The translations under genes were made by a program, and so were the position numbers. Below, in pieces: positions 33,440 to 41,666 of a stretch of DNA of 64,000 bases. Origin of the DNA: an uncultured Sphingobacteriaceae bacterium. GTDB lineage: Bacteria > Bacteroidota > Bacteroidia > Sphingobacteriales > Sphingobacteriaceae. The notes beneath the pieces were generated by a model that saw nothing but the letters and a program-made list of their open reading frames with translations, searched no databases and was not told the DNA's origin. The stretch is from positions 62,001-126,000 of the forward strand of contig CAMLLO010000013.1 of assembly GCA_946480915.1 (NCBI GenBank). The letters run 5' to 3'. Within the stretch, counting starts at the first letter, position 1. Each line of letters starts with the position of its first letter.

Positions 33440-33633
33440 TGGCAAGGGCAGGATTCGAACCTGCATAGCTCCTATTTTGGGCAGCATAATTAAACCTTAT
33501 GTCAGAGATTGTACTTCTCCCGTATGTCAGGTCGCTTTCCGTAGACCCCGGCTCCATCGATATGACTTACGTGTATGCCTGAAAAGGGGGAACCACTTAT
33601 AAACCCTGCGTCTACCAATTCCGCCACCTTGCC
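33440..33633 (-). tRNA. tRNA-Leu-like gene with an extra ~110 nt between D-arm and variable arm
   Basis: Seen on the minus strand: a perfect 7-bp acceptor stem GGCAAGG/CCTTGCC, the leucine-type D-arm GGCGGAATTGGTAGACGC, a perfect T-arm GCAGG-TTCGAAT-CCTGC and a plausible long variable arm GCTGCC/GGAGC. A normal tRNA-Leu is about 85 nt, but this spans 194. The extra part has hairpins (CCCC/GGGG, GAGA/TCTC) and a repeated CTGACATA. No single anticodon arm is convincing, so an intron, a long insertion or a tRNA remnant are all possible. It is too short for a usual group I intron. Confidence 0.5.
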
Positions 33634-33711
33634 GTGTGCAGGTATTTGAGCACCTGCGGGCCCGCCTTTCTTACTAATTCCGTAAATCATGCTTTCCAGC
33701 TTTGGACGGTT

Positions 33712-33851
33712 TGTGCACTTGTATTAATGTAGCAAACGGTGAGCACATTGAAGGGTAATAATACAATAGCATTAGTAAGCCTCACACTTCTCGGCATTGA
33801 AGTGGGCAATCCAAAACTCCCTCTCAAATAGTCCGGGATTGCGAAACCCGG
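33712..33851 (-). ncRNA. Possible structured RNA next to the tRNA-like gene
   Basis: The 280-base gap between the tRNA-like 5' end and the next gene has no ORF but three separate hairpins: TGTGC/GCACA at 33712-33747, CACTTC/GAAGTG at 33785-33804 and CCGGG/CCCGG at 33833-33851. The row of stems suggests a non-coding RNA or part of a tRNA transcript. By eye only. Confidence 0.3.
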
Positions 33852-33911
33852 CACAAAGCAAAATATCCCCCGATAATTAGCCTATAAAGAACGACGCACT
33901 TTTAAAAATCT

Positions 33912-34511
33912 TTATTCCAACTCTTCTTCGCCCTCTTCCGGAACTGTATCAAACAAGGTTGGAGCATATTTAAATTTGATGTAATGAAGCGCCTCATTAG
34001 CAGCATGACCGCCGAGGTGTTGAACTTCATCTGAATACTCATAATCCTCAAAGAATGGTATTGCTGGTGGTTTCAATGGTAGAATCTTACCAGATTTCAG
34101 GATCTTATAGCCTTCAATTGTTATATCATGGGCAGAGATCGAGAAGCCGGTAACCTTTACTTTTTCAAGTATCGATTCATCGTTCTCAAGATCATGAAGA
34201 GTTAAGTCTTTAACTTCAACTAAATCTGAGATAATTGCTAAATGAGGTTTTAACAAATCAATAGCATGTACAAAATCTGGATGAGGCATGTGTTTACCAA
34301 TATGAACACCACCTGCAGATAGGGAAATAGGGTTACCTGTTGTTCCATCCAGAAAAGAAGTTTCTATATCATAAGAAACATCAAACATTCCAGCTTTACT
34401 AGCTTTTACCTTTGAAATAGTGGTTTTAGTTTCAGGAATGAAACCGCCTTTTTCAGCTTGCTGAATTTTCTCTTCCAGTTGTTCTGGAGTGATTGTGATT
34501 ACTTTTGTCAT
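33912..34511 (-). CDS. Phage protein of unknown function
   Basis: 199 residues, acidic, with GGVHIGKHMPHPDFVHAIDL and an A-L-H-Y-I-K-F-K-Y-A-P-T-L-F-D segment. It lies next to the exonuclease gene in the recombination block, so a role in recombination or DNA binding is possible but not shown. Confidence 0.63.
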   Translation of the reverse strand: MTKVITITPEQLEEKIQQAEKGGFIPETKTTISKVKASKAGMFDVSYDIETSFLDGTTGNPISLSAGGVHIGKHMPHPDFVHAIDLLKPHLAIISDLVEVKDLTLHDLENDESILEKVKVTGFSISAHDITIEGYKILKSGKILPLKPPAIPFFEDYEYSDEVQHLGGHAANEALHYIKFKYAPTLFDTVPEEGEEELE

Positions 34512-34530
34512 TATATATATGGGTTAAAAA

Positions 34531-35187
34531 TTATGCTGATATTTTAAGGCCGTCAAATAACGACCAGTATTTAAAACTTAAGTCCTGATACTCTTCTTTA
34601 CCCTTTTTGTAATACTTATCACCTCGGTTAATAGGGATTTTGAACACTTTAAAGTTCTTTTTGCTGATACCAATGATCATGTCTTTATTGGTACCTTCAA
34701 TATCCATGTACCAGGCTCGGGACCGGAAGTAATCAAAGTATTCACAAGCGGCTTCAAACTGGCTTTGAGTTTCGGCAGCAGTTGACTTTATATCAGCTCC
34801 CATTTTCCAGCTTCTTACAAGTAAATCCCACTTGCATCGAACATTTAATTCAAATTCAAAGCCGTTATATTCAATAGGCCAATTGTGTTGAATAGATACG
34901 CTCTGAAAGTCTGCAGCATTAGTAATCATCTTACAAAAAGCATCTCTATAATAGGCTTTCTTCATTTCTGATGCTTTCTGGAAGTCCTCAGTGGAATAGA
35001 TATAATTCTGACCTGTTACTGTCCTTTTAAAATAATCTACTTTGTGAGCCTCAGTGATCATTGCATCAATCAAAGTGCCGAATGCATAAGCATAAGTCGG
35101 ATCGATATCACTGCCTCCGTATAACAGCTTTTTTAAGACTGTTAAGTCGGAGTTTGAAACTTCTGATCTATTGAAATAAGGATCCAT
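34531..35187 (-). CDS. PD-(D/E)XK exonuclease-like (phage recombination)
   Basis: 218 residues with N-R-S-E-V-S-N-S-D-L-T, A-F-G-T-L-I-D-A-M, R-C-K-W-D-L-L and M-G-A-D-I-K-S-T-A. The D-x(n)-D-I-K-S motif is the catalytic core of PDDEXK phage exonucleases. A RecT-type protein is encoded at 38189-39169, and the two would form an exonuclease/annealing pair. It overlaps the next gene by 20 bases. Confidence 0.75.
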   Translation of the reverse strand: MDPYFNRSEVSNSDLTVLKKLLYGGSDIDPTYAYAFGTLIDAMITEAHKVDYFKRTVTGQNYIYSTEDFQKASEMKKAYYRDAFCKMITNAADFQSVSIQHNWPIEYNGFEFELNVRCKWDLLVRSWKMGADIKSTAAETQSQFEAACEYFDYFRSRAWYMDIEGTNKDMIIGISKKNFKVFKIPINRGDKYYKKGKEEYQDLSFKYWSLFDGLKISA

Positions 35188-35575
35188 AATCTTTAATTGT
35201 TAATTCTTCACCTGTAAAATCGAAGTAGATATTTTGCAACTGGTGAACATGATAAATAGGAATTGCATTATTGCCACATCCGTAAAGCCTGCCACCTGTT
35301 TTTGATATTCTTACTGAATAATCATTACCGTGGGCCTTAAAATAAAATCGGTCAAAATCCTGTGAGAGCTTAAAGGCAATTAACCATTTTTCAGATAATT
35401 CAATAGGAGTAGCACTTTTAGCTTGTATATACGATTTAACTCTATTTCTGTAATCTAAAGAGATGTGCTGAAAGGATAGATTATCTACCTTTATCAGTAT
35501 TAATCGCTCAACCTCTCTTAATTCATTATTAAAATGAACGTAATTACCTACTCTTAACTCTCTGATGTCAATCAT
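35168..35575 (-). CDS. ELRxGN-type phage protein, short paralogue
   Basis: 135 residues starting with I-D-I-R-E-L-R-V-G-N-Y and containing I-Y-H-V-H-Q-L-Q-N-I-Y and TGEELTIK. It is a paralogue of the 240-residue protein at 16274-16996. The family is common but uncharacterised. Confidence 0.7.
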   Translation of the reverse strand: MIDIRELRVGNYVHFNNELREVERLILIKVDNLSFQHISLDYRNRVKSYIQAKSATPIELSEKWLIAFKLSQDFDRFYFKAHGNDYSVRISKTGGRLYGCGNNAIPIYHVHQLQNIYFDFTGEELTIKDYGSLFQ

Positions 35576-36444
35576 AGTGATTCAGGATTAACTACTTCAA
35601 ATATTTGCTCAAACTTGTTCCAACGTGCTACTTTCTTTTTCAACTTAACCCCCACAGCCAGATACTCATTATAGGTATCTATGTCTACAGTATCAGTTTC
35701 ATTTAACTCACTAATTTGATCTTTACTGAACATGTCTTCTACTTTACTTGCACAGTCACCAAGAACTTGATACACATGTTTTATGATAGATTCTTTATAT
35801 CGTACTAGTTTATAAATAAGGAGCATTTGATATTGGGAGAATTTGTTGGTTGAATCAGTTATCCCAAAATATTTAATGCAAGCACCAAGAGCATCTTTAT
35901 AATGCTTCACTTCAAAAAATTTCATGATATAAAGAACCCTATCTGCTTTTTCTCTGAAACTTTCGACACTCCAATCCTTAAGTTTGCCAGAATAAAAGTC
36001 GCTATCGAGCCGTTTGAAATCCCACTGAATTGTTTGAAGTATGTGCTTTAAACTAATTACCTCGTCATACTCCCTAAACATCTCCAGTAAATTCCCATAG
36101 TTTGGATTATTTCTATAAACATTGATAATGTCTTCAAATGGAACTTTTCTGTTGATGTGTTTGAGTGCTATAGCATCATTGAAAGTCGTAACTTCTGAAA
36201 TTTTATAAAATATGGGCAGTCTTAGATCATAACATGCTAAAAATCTGTACTTACCTTCTAAAACCTCATATTTATCATTCACTAATATTGGATAATCTTT
36301 ACAGAGATTTTTTTCGGATATACTGTCTTTTATCTTATTCAGGTGTTTTGTGGAAATTGATAGAGTATCATTTAAAGTAAATAAAGCATACTCTTTTGTA
36401 TTTAAAATTCTCGTTTTTTCTGTACTTAAAACTACTTTTGTCAT
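35572..36444 (-). CDS. ParB-like domain protein
   Basis: 290 residues. The segment VLEGKYRFLACYDLRLPIFY (about residues 57-76) is the ParB/Srx fold core. No helix-turn-helix with operator-type pattern is obvious, so it may be a nuclease or NTP-dependent regulator, not a partition protein. It precedes and overlaps the ELRxGN gene by four bases. Confidence 0.65.
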   Translation of the reverse strand: MTKVVLSTEKTRILNTKEYALFTLNDTLSISTKHLNKIKDSISEKNLCKDYPILVNDKYEVLEGKYRFLACYDLRLPIFYKISEVTTFNDAIALKHINRKVPFEDIINVYRNNPNYGNLLEMFREYDEVISLKHILQTIQWDFKRLDSDFYSGKLKDWSVESFREKADRVLYIMKFFEVKHYKDALGACIKYFGITDSTNKFSQYQMLLIYKLVRYKESIIKHVYQVLGDCASKVEDMFSKDQISELNETDTVDIDTYNEYLAVGVKLKKKVARWNKFEQIFEVVNPESL

Positions 36445-36704
36445 GATCTATCGTTAATAAATTCATAAATATCATCCCACTTAATTCTGACATTTCTACC
36501 TAATCGAAAGGACTTTAATTGACCTGATTTAATTAGGTTATGAAGTGTAGCAACATTAATCTTCAAAAATGCAGCAGCCTCTTTTCTAGTAGCTGGCTCA
36601 ACCCATCCTCCTTGTTTTTCAGGTTCTTTATTTAAGAGTTCGGTTAATAGATGCTCAATATTCTTCAATCGAGCATCTATGATTTCAAATGGATTTTGCA
36701 TCAT
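36441..36704 (-). CDS. MerR/excisionase-type HTH protein
   Basis: 87 residues. T-R-K-E-A-A-A-F-L-K-I-N-V-A-T-L-H-N-L and the following GQLKSFRLGRNVRIKWDDI are the helix-turn-helix_17 pattern typical of excisionases and DNA-binding adaptors. It may be the phage A excisionase, though its integrase is outside the window. Confidence 0.72.
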   Translation of the reverse strand: MMQNPFEIIDARLKNIEHLLTELLNKEPEKQGGWVEPATRKEAAAFLKINVATLHNLIKSGQLKSFRLGRNVRIKWDDIYEFINDRS

Positions 36705-36826
36705 TATTTCTTTTTAGACTTATTCTCTTTCTTCCATACATACTGGTATATAAAATTCCAGAGAAGTATAAATATGATTGCTATACATATAAAAAACAGA
36801 ACCATAAAGATGTCTTTTAATTCCAT
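36704..36826 (-). CDS. Small membrane protein
   Basis: 40 residues with one transmembrane helix (MVLFFICIAIIFILLW) and a lysine-rich tail. The stop overlaps the next start (TAATG). Role unknown. Confidence 0.55.
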   Translation of the reverse strand: MELKDIFMVLFFICIAIIFILLWNFIYQYVWKKENKSKKK

Positions 36827-36831
36827 TGATA

Positions 36832-38058
36832 TTACTTGCTTACAAGTGCTTTAACTATTGGATTATAAACCAGATGAACAGAGACAATCTTTTCTTTATC
36901 ATCTTTGAGCGCTGCCTTTTCGGCAAAGGCTTTCATTTGGTTTCCAGTCTTTTTACCGAACTCTTCAATGGTCATTGAATTCGCATTCTTTTCGAAATAG
37001 AACATGAAAATTGCTCCCCATGCAGCATTATTTTTAATTACAATCTCATAGCCGTCTTTAGATTTACCTTGCGTTTCAAGCTCTGCAAGTTGAGATTGTT
37101 GATCGAAAAGGTTACTGATCTTATCAGCTTCTTTTTGCTGTTCAATCTTCTGTTCTGCTAACTTTTGAGCATCTTCAGCTTCTTTTTTCAGACGGTCAGC
37201 TTCAAGTTGTTCGCGTTCTTTTTGTTGGCGTTCAAGCTCTTCTTTTTGAGATTTTGAGGCTTTAGCCATTTCATTAAGCTCGTTGATCTTAGAAGGTATT
37301 TTATCTAAAACTTCTTGCTTGGTAACTTCCATATTTTCACGGAAATTAGCGGCTAATTCATCATATAAAGCAACTTTGGTATTTTTAATTATTTCATCTA
37401 AAACATTCTTATCAAGAATAAATGATGTAATATTAACAGATAGCTCATAAAACTTGTCCCTTGGATATAGAAGATTAATATCTTCAATCTTCTTTTTAAC
37501 CTGAAAATGAGTTTCAATAGTCATTTCATTAAGTAACTTATTTACATAAGTTTTACATTGGAATAACTTCTCATTGTAAGATACTCTGATTTGATTTTCA
37601 GCTTCAGACTTTACATTAATTTGCTCTTGTGCTGCTTTTTGCTGATTAAGTATTTCCTCTTCTTTTTTACGTTTTTCTTCAGCTAATTTGGTAGCCCATG
37701 AATTACGATACATTTGAGCTTTAACGTAATATGACGTTTTAACAGCAGGATTTATATCATTCTCACAGGCTGTAAAAGCTGATATGATACGATTAGCCAT
37801 TTGTGTAATGGGTGAACGTCTTGCATTCATAATTGGCAATGCTTCTTTAGCTTTTATTTGCCATGAGTTTAATTCAGCATCCCTTTCGGCTGTCATTCCA
37901 TCGGCCTCAATTTCATCTAAAAGGCTTTGTATTTTCTTGACAGCTGATGCGTTTAATTTGGTGTTTTTTGTTAATGCTTCACCGGCATTTATCATAATGG
38001 AAGTGATTTCTTCCACTTTGATAATTTCTGTTGACTGGGTTTCTGTTACTGTTGACAT
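36832..38058 (-). CDS. Coiled-coil phage protein (recombination block)
   Basis: 408 residues with a long charged coiled coil (about 245-320, with KEELERQQKEREQLEADRLK) and a globular end (MTIEEFGKKTGNQMKAFAEK). It is adjacent to the RecT gene; similar proteins of unknown function accompany RecT in Bacteroidota phages. Confidence 0.65.
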   Translation of the reverse strand: MSTVTETQSTEIIKVEEITSIMINAGEALTKNTKLNASAVKKIQSLLDEIEADGMTAERDAELNSWQIKAKEALPIMNARRSPITQMANRIISAFTACENDINPAVKTSYYVKAQMYRNSWATKLAEEKRKKEEEILNQQKAAQEQINVKSEAENQIRVSYNEKLFQCKTYVNKLLNEMTIETHFQVKKKIEDINLLYPRDKFYELSVNITSFILDKNVLDEIIKNTKVALYDELAANFRENMEVTKQEVLDKIPSKINELNEMAKASKSQKEELERQQKEREQLEADRLKKEAEDAQKLAEQKIEQQKEADKISNLFDQQSQLAELETQGKSKDGYEIVIKNNAAWGAIFMFYFEKNANSMTIEEFGKKTGNQMKAFAEKAALKDDKEKIVSVHLVYNPIVKALVSK

Positions 38059-38063
38059 GATCC

Positions 38064-38189
38064 TTATTTTTTGCTTTTAATTATTGATTTGACTATATCT
38101 AATGCTATCCAGAATATCCATAGGATGAAGATCCCGAGATAAAGCGATTCATCTGGATAATCATGAATCGCTTTTAATACATCTCGCAT
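38064..38189 (-). CDS. Small membrane protein
   Basis: 41 residues with one transmembrane helix (LGIFILWIFWIALDIV). The ATG overlaps the RecT stop (TAATG), supporting translation. Function unknown. Confidence 0.5.
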   Translation of the reverse strand: MRDVLKAIHDYPDESLYLGIFILWIFWIALDIVKSIIKSKK

Positions 38190-39169
38190 TAATTGAAATC
38201 GGGTTCATCACCAAATTGAGACTCTTCAAATTGAACTTGCTCAACAGGATCCTTAACTTTTGCTTCATCCAAAGCAGTGTCGAAATCATCATTTGGCTGA
38301 ATTGCAGATTCTCTAACTTCTTCATAAGAAGTGTCGATATTTTCTTCTGTAAATTCAGCGGTGTCAAAGCCGTGTCGAACTGATTCTTCAACAATTGGAA
38401 CAAAGTTGTCTGGCAAAGTAGGTGCTGCGATAACACGTGGAAATAATTTGAAGGCGTGTTTTAAGGTTTTACCTTCTAAAAATTTCTTATCAATCTGGCC
38501 ATTGTTAGAAGTATATAAAGTGTTGGCGGTACCGCGATTCTTTTTTGCGGATGCTGCTTTCCACGTATTTACATCATCTAAATCAAATGTTTTAAACTCT
38601 TTTGAGCCATCTGGATATTCTAAAAGTATGAACGATCCAATGATCTTTGACTTTTCAGTTCTTTGGCCTTTTTCCCATTGAACGATAGTTCTTCCATTCT
38701 CTCCAACTTTCTCACTATACTTATCGCAATCATAAACTACTGTAGGCGTACCCACATGATTAATTTGCTTTGTTTCGATTCTGATTTTCTTTTCACCGTA
38801 TGGAGATGGCTGAGCTACAACTTCTTTAATCCATTTAGGATTGTCTTTAGTTCCGATATTTCTGTTACCTGGTATTAAATAAACATCGGATTGACTTCCA
38901 CCCTCAAAACTCAACTTCCAACCTCCAACTTGCATGAATGCAAGGAAAATAGACATCGGTGTACATTCTTTCAAAGTATCAGTTTCACTGATACGCTTCA
39001 TGAAATTATCTTTTTCACGCTCGTAAAAGGCTAATGCTTGTTCTTTTTGAACTCGGTACATAGCCATGAACTTATTTACAAAATGCTCACCAATAGCTTT
39101 GTCTGATGCTACTGCCAAGGGTGAAAGATCTTTAATGTACTTGCTGGTTAATTCAATTTGATTCGACAT
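38189..39169 (-). CDS. recT: RecT-family single-strand annealing protein
   Basis: 326 residues. The region K-E-C-T-P-M-S-I-F-L-A-F-M-Q-V-G-G-W-K-L-S-F-E-G, the V-V-A-Q-P-S-P-Y-G-E segment and a Q-x-x-H-V-G-T-P-T-V-V-Y match RecT/Bet-type annealases. It pairs with the PDDEXK exonuclease at 34531-35187 for strand-annealing recombination. The acidic tail is normal for the family. Confidence 0.8.
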   Translation of the reverse strand: MSNQIELTSKYIKDLSPLAVASDKAIGEHFVNKFMAMYRVQKEQALAFYEREKDNFMKRISETDTLKECTPMSIFLAFMQVGGWKLSFEGGSQSDVYLIPGNRNIGTKDNPKWIKEVVAQPSPYGEKKIRIETKQINHVGTPTVVYDCDKYSEKVGENGRTIVQWEKGQRTEKSKIIGSFILLEYPDGSKEFKTFDLDDVNTWKAASAKKNRGTANTLYTSNNGQIDKKFLEGKTLKHAFKLFPRVIAAPTLPDNFVPIVEESVRHGFDTAEFTEENIDTSYEEVRESAIQPNDDFDTALDEAKVKDPVEQVQFEESQFGDEPDFN

Positions 39170-39323
39170 GATTCTTGATTTTATTTTCTTTATTTACTTT
39201 ATATGATAGTGAGATCAGGAGTATTGCAGTAATTACTATGATGAACCACAATAGCCATTCTTTAAAGACAGAAAGCTCTGGAACATCAGGAAAACAATAC
39301 TCTTCTTCTTCGTGATTTTTCAT
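39153..39323 (-). CDS. Small membrane protein
   Basis: 56 residues: acidic N-terminus (MKNHEEEEYCFPDVPE), one transmembrane helix (WLLWFIIVITAILLISL) and a basic C-terminus. It overlaps the RecT start by 17 bases. Role unknown. Confidence 0.5.
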   Translation of the reverse strand: MKNHEEEEYCFPDVPELSVFKEWLLWFIIVITAILLISLSYKVNKENKIKNHVESN

Positions 39324-39589
39324 TACATCGATTTTATGATGTTTTCATTCATCAGGAAATCCAGTACCTCTTTATCCTCTTCACCATCCTGTATGTTTTG
39401 GATTCTATTACATGCTCTGATATACTCTAACCAATCCTGAAAATTATTATAAATGTTATTTTCAGGTATAACTTTTGGCTTTACTAAAAGATCTACTTTC
39501 TTTTCTTCAACCTTTATAAGTTGATTTGATTCGCTATCAAGGTAAATTACCAAGATGATTATCGCGATTGAAATAACGGCTTCTAGCAT
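39323..39589 (-). CDS. Membrane-anchored phage protein
   Basis: 88 residues with an N-terminal transmembrane helix (VISIAIIILVIYL) and a charged cytoplasmic part. A copy of the 28-bp motif lies within its coding sequence (39445-39472). Confidence 0.6.
   Translation of the reverse strand: MLEAVISIAIIILVIYLDSESNQLIKVEEKKVDLLVKPKVIPENNIYNNFQDWLEYIRACNRIQNIQDGEEDKEVLDFLMNENIIKSM
39445..39472 (-). promoter_or_regulatory. Recurrent 28-bp phage motif, copy 10 (internal)
   Basis: ATACCT-N8-ACATTTATAATA inside the membrane-anchored gene, not before a start codon. Confidence 0.4.
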
Positions 39590-39963
39590 GATACTTCACT
39601 CCTTTCGGATCTAACTTGTGAGAAAATATACCCTTGTGTGTATTTTAATTGTGCGTGTAATTTGGTAAGGTCAATACCTGTAGGGCTGATAGATAGTTGT
39701 TTTAGCCATTTAAAACCATTCATATTATCATCCTGCCATAATAAACAAACCAGATGATCTACTGCACTTTCGGAAAACTCTAAAACAGTGCTGTCTTCGA
39801 GACGTTGAGTAGTGTTTTCTTTAAGATCAAAGAAAACGAAAAGCTTATCATCGGCTGTAAACATGAAATCAATTATATCGATGTTACTGCTATTTAAATT
39901 AGCTTTCTGCAAAAGATTGAGCATCTTTTGTTGTGTTACGGGGGAAATGGTTACTTTTGACAT
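39583..39963 (-). CDS. Phage protein of unknown function
   Basis: 126 residues, alpha/beta, with N-terminal TISPVTQQKMLNLLQKANL. It overlaps the following gene by 7 bases and has the AAGAATC leader before its ATG. Unknown family. Confidence 0.6.
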   Translation of the reverse strand: MSKVTISPVTQQKMLNLLQKANLNSSNIDIIDFMFTADDKLFVFFDLKENTTQRLEDSTVLEFSESAVDHLVCLLWQDDNMNGFKWLKQLSISPTGIDLTKLHAQLKYTQGYIFSQVRSERSEVSC

Positions 39964-39987
39964 GATTCTTATATATTAGTTGTTTGA

Positions 39988-40149
39988 CTAGCAACTTATA
40001 AGGCGTTTTGCTCTGGCAGAACGCTTTTTTTGTTTCTCTATATTCTCGTTATGGTCTCTGAGAAACATGGATATAAACTCGTTCACTGGATCGTTTTTAA
40101 CAGCGACTGGTTTATATACATCACCCTGTTTATGCGCTATTCTTAGCAT
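39988..40149 (-). CDS. Small basic phage protein
   Basis: 53 residues, very basic C-terminus (KQKKRSARAKRLISC), probably nucleic-acid binding. It overlaps the coiled-coil gene by 20 bases, which lowers certainty. Confidence 0.45.
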   Translation of the reverse strand: MLRIAHKQGDVYKPVAVKNDPVNEFISMFLRDHNENIEKQKKRSARAKRLISC

Positions 40150-40306
40150 ATAACTCTTTTTTTAATTTTCGATTCTCAGCTCTCAACTCTTTATTTTCTG
40201 TTTCAAGTTGCTTCGCATGCTGAACTTCTAATTTCCACCAGGTCCAAAGTTGTCTCACCCAGTGACGTAATTCTTTCTTATTACCGGTATCAGGACAATT
40301 ATTCAT
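40130..40306 (-). CDS. Small coiled-coil protein
   Basis: 58 residues with a leucine-zipper-like coil (LETENKELRAENRKLKKEL) after a W-rich segment (HWVRQLWTWWKLEV). The start overlaps the upstream gene's stop region. Role unknown. Confidence 0.5.
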   Translation of the reverse strand: MNNCPDTGNKKELRHWVRQLWTWWKLEVQHAKQLETENKELRAENRKLKKELYAKNSA

Positions 40307-40535
40307 TTTCGAACTTTTTACCGGTTACAAATTCAATTAATTCAATACAAGCATTAATGATCACTGAACTATATAAAGGCTTACGGGTTCTGATCTCATC
40401 TCTAACAGCTCTTCTATCTAACCCAACCTTTGCTGCTACTGTAGCATAGCCGTTTTTAGGAATGTTTTTGATGATAAAAACAAGCTTTTTTTCTGATGCT
40501 TCCATATCCCTTATAATTTGTGTTGCAGATTCCAT
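40299..40535 (-). CDS. Cro-like DNA-binding protein
   Basis: 78 residues, helical, with ATVAAKVGLDRRAVRDEIRT as a likely helix-turn-helix. It is divergent from the CI-like repressor across an operator region, the classical Cro position and orientation at the start of the early operon. Confidence 0.65.
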   Translation of the reverse strand: MESATQIIRDMEASEKKLVFIIKNIPKNGYATVAAKVGLDRRAVRDEIRTRKPLYSSVIINACIELIEFVTGKKFENE

Positions 40536-40550
40536 TTATTATGTTTTATA

Positions 40551-40600
40551 TTTGTCATGTACAAATGACTTGTACAAATGTCATGTACAAATGTACACAA
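40551..40600. promoter_or_regulatory. Triple operator of the lysogeny switch
   Basis: Three direct copies of TGTACAAATG begin at 40558, 40571 and 40584, exactly 13 bp apart. Each includes the palindrome TGTACA. They lie between the Cro-like and CI-like start codons and are likely repressor binding sites controlling both promoters. Confidence 0.7.
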
Positions 40601-40661
40601 CATTTTTAAAATGTCAACAACATTTTAATTTTTTTTTATCACAATTTTATTTTTATGAATA

Positions 40662-41450
40662 ATGCATCAAGGAATATATATAAAGCAGCTTTTAAAACAG
40701 CGGCGAATAACACAAGAGGGGCTTGCAAGCGAACTTAAAATCTCAAGAGGACATATAATTAAGAAACTTAATGAGGTTGTGATCACTGATGATAAGCTCA
40801 ATACAAAACAAAAGATTTTAGATTTTTTAAACATTCAGGAATCAGATTTACCAAAACCCACTCAGGAAGAAATAAAAGAATACATTTTAAGAGAAGCAGA
40901 TATTCCATACCAAATAGCTGATATAAAAAAAGAATATAATGCTTTAGAAATTGGAGAAATAGAAACTCCTGATGATGAATCCCCATTCATCGACCTTCAC
41001 AACGGTCAATATGTAATGCTTGTTCCTTTAGTAGAGGAAAAAGCTCGAGCTGGTTACATTGAGCACATCGCCGACAAAGAATACGTAGGTGAACTTCCCA
41101 AACATAGTTTTATTGTTGACAGACAACACCGAGGTAAATACTTCGCCTTTCGTGTTGTCGGTGATAGTATGGACAATGGTACCGTTGAATCGATACCAGA
41201 AGGATCTATAGTAACCGGAAGAGATATTTCACAACACCTCTGGAGAAGCAAATTCCATATCAACAGGTTTAAGGATTATGTGATTGTCCATAAAGACGGA
41301 ATCATAATCAAAAGAATTACAGAACATGACGTAGATAATGGAATTATCACCTGTCATTCTCTAAACACAGAACTATTCCCGGATTTTCAAATTCATTTGG
41401 ACGATTGTAGACAGATTTTAAACGTAGTAAACGTGACCCATATCCGATAG
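40662..41450 (+). CDS. CI/LexA-type repressor with S24 peptidase domain
   Basis: 262 residues. N-terminal HTH (RRITQEGLASELKISRGHII, about 14-33). C-terminal S24 domain with F-R-V-V-G-D-S-M-D-N-G (catalytic Ser in GDSM) and I-I-I-K-R (catalytic Lys). Self-cleavage on DNA damage would induce the prophage. The linker lacks an obvious Ala-Gly cleavage pair by eye. It faces the early operon and probably binds the triple operator. Confidence 0.8.
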   Translation: MHQGIYIKQLLKQRRITQEGLASELKISRGHIIKKLNEVVITDDKLNTKQKILDFLNIQESDLPKPTQEEIKEYILREADIPYQIADIKKEYNALEIGEIETPDDESPFIDLHNGQYVMLVPLVEEKARAGYIEHIADKEYVGELPKHSFIVDRQHRGKYFAFRVVGDSMDNGTVESIPEGSIVTGRDISQHLWRSKFHINRFKDYVIVHKDGIIIKRITEHDVDNGIITCHSLNTELFPDFQIHLDDCRQILNVVNVTHIR

Positions 41451-41506
41451 TTTATGAACTTCTTAACACACGTGGGTACAGAATTAGCCAAATCATTCTG
41501 TAACTA

Positions 41507-41665
41507 ATGGAAGAGAATAAAAAACCTTCCAATTTCCAACATTCAGGAATATCAATTATAAAAGTTGACCTGGATATCAAAATAACAGAGGATGATATGC
41601 TCCGTGATTTAGTAGATAAAACCGAAGGGCAAAACATTCCCATAGATAACATTAACGATAACTAA
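41507..41665 (+). CDS. Small protein in the repressor operon
   Basis: 52 residues (MEENKKPSNFQHSGISIIKV...), no family. It lies between the repressor and the second regulator and its stop is 1 base before the next ATG. Unknown function. Confidence 0.5.
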   Translation: MEENKKPSNFQHSGISIIKVDLDIKITEDDMLRDLVDKTEGQNIPIDNINDN

Positions 41666-41666
41666 A

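Noticed and set aside
33480..33600. Group I intron core in the tRNA-Leu-like insert
   Set aside because: The insert is about 110 bases, and the P7 (R/S) pairing could not be built convincingly on either strand.
33502..33690. ORF with the peptide GKVAELVDA
   Set aside because: It is the translation of the tRNA-Leu-like D-arm, a known false-protein pattern.
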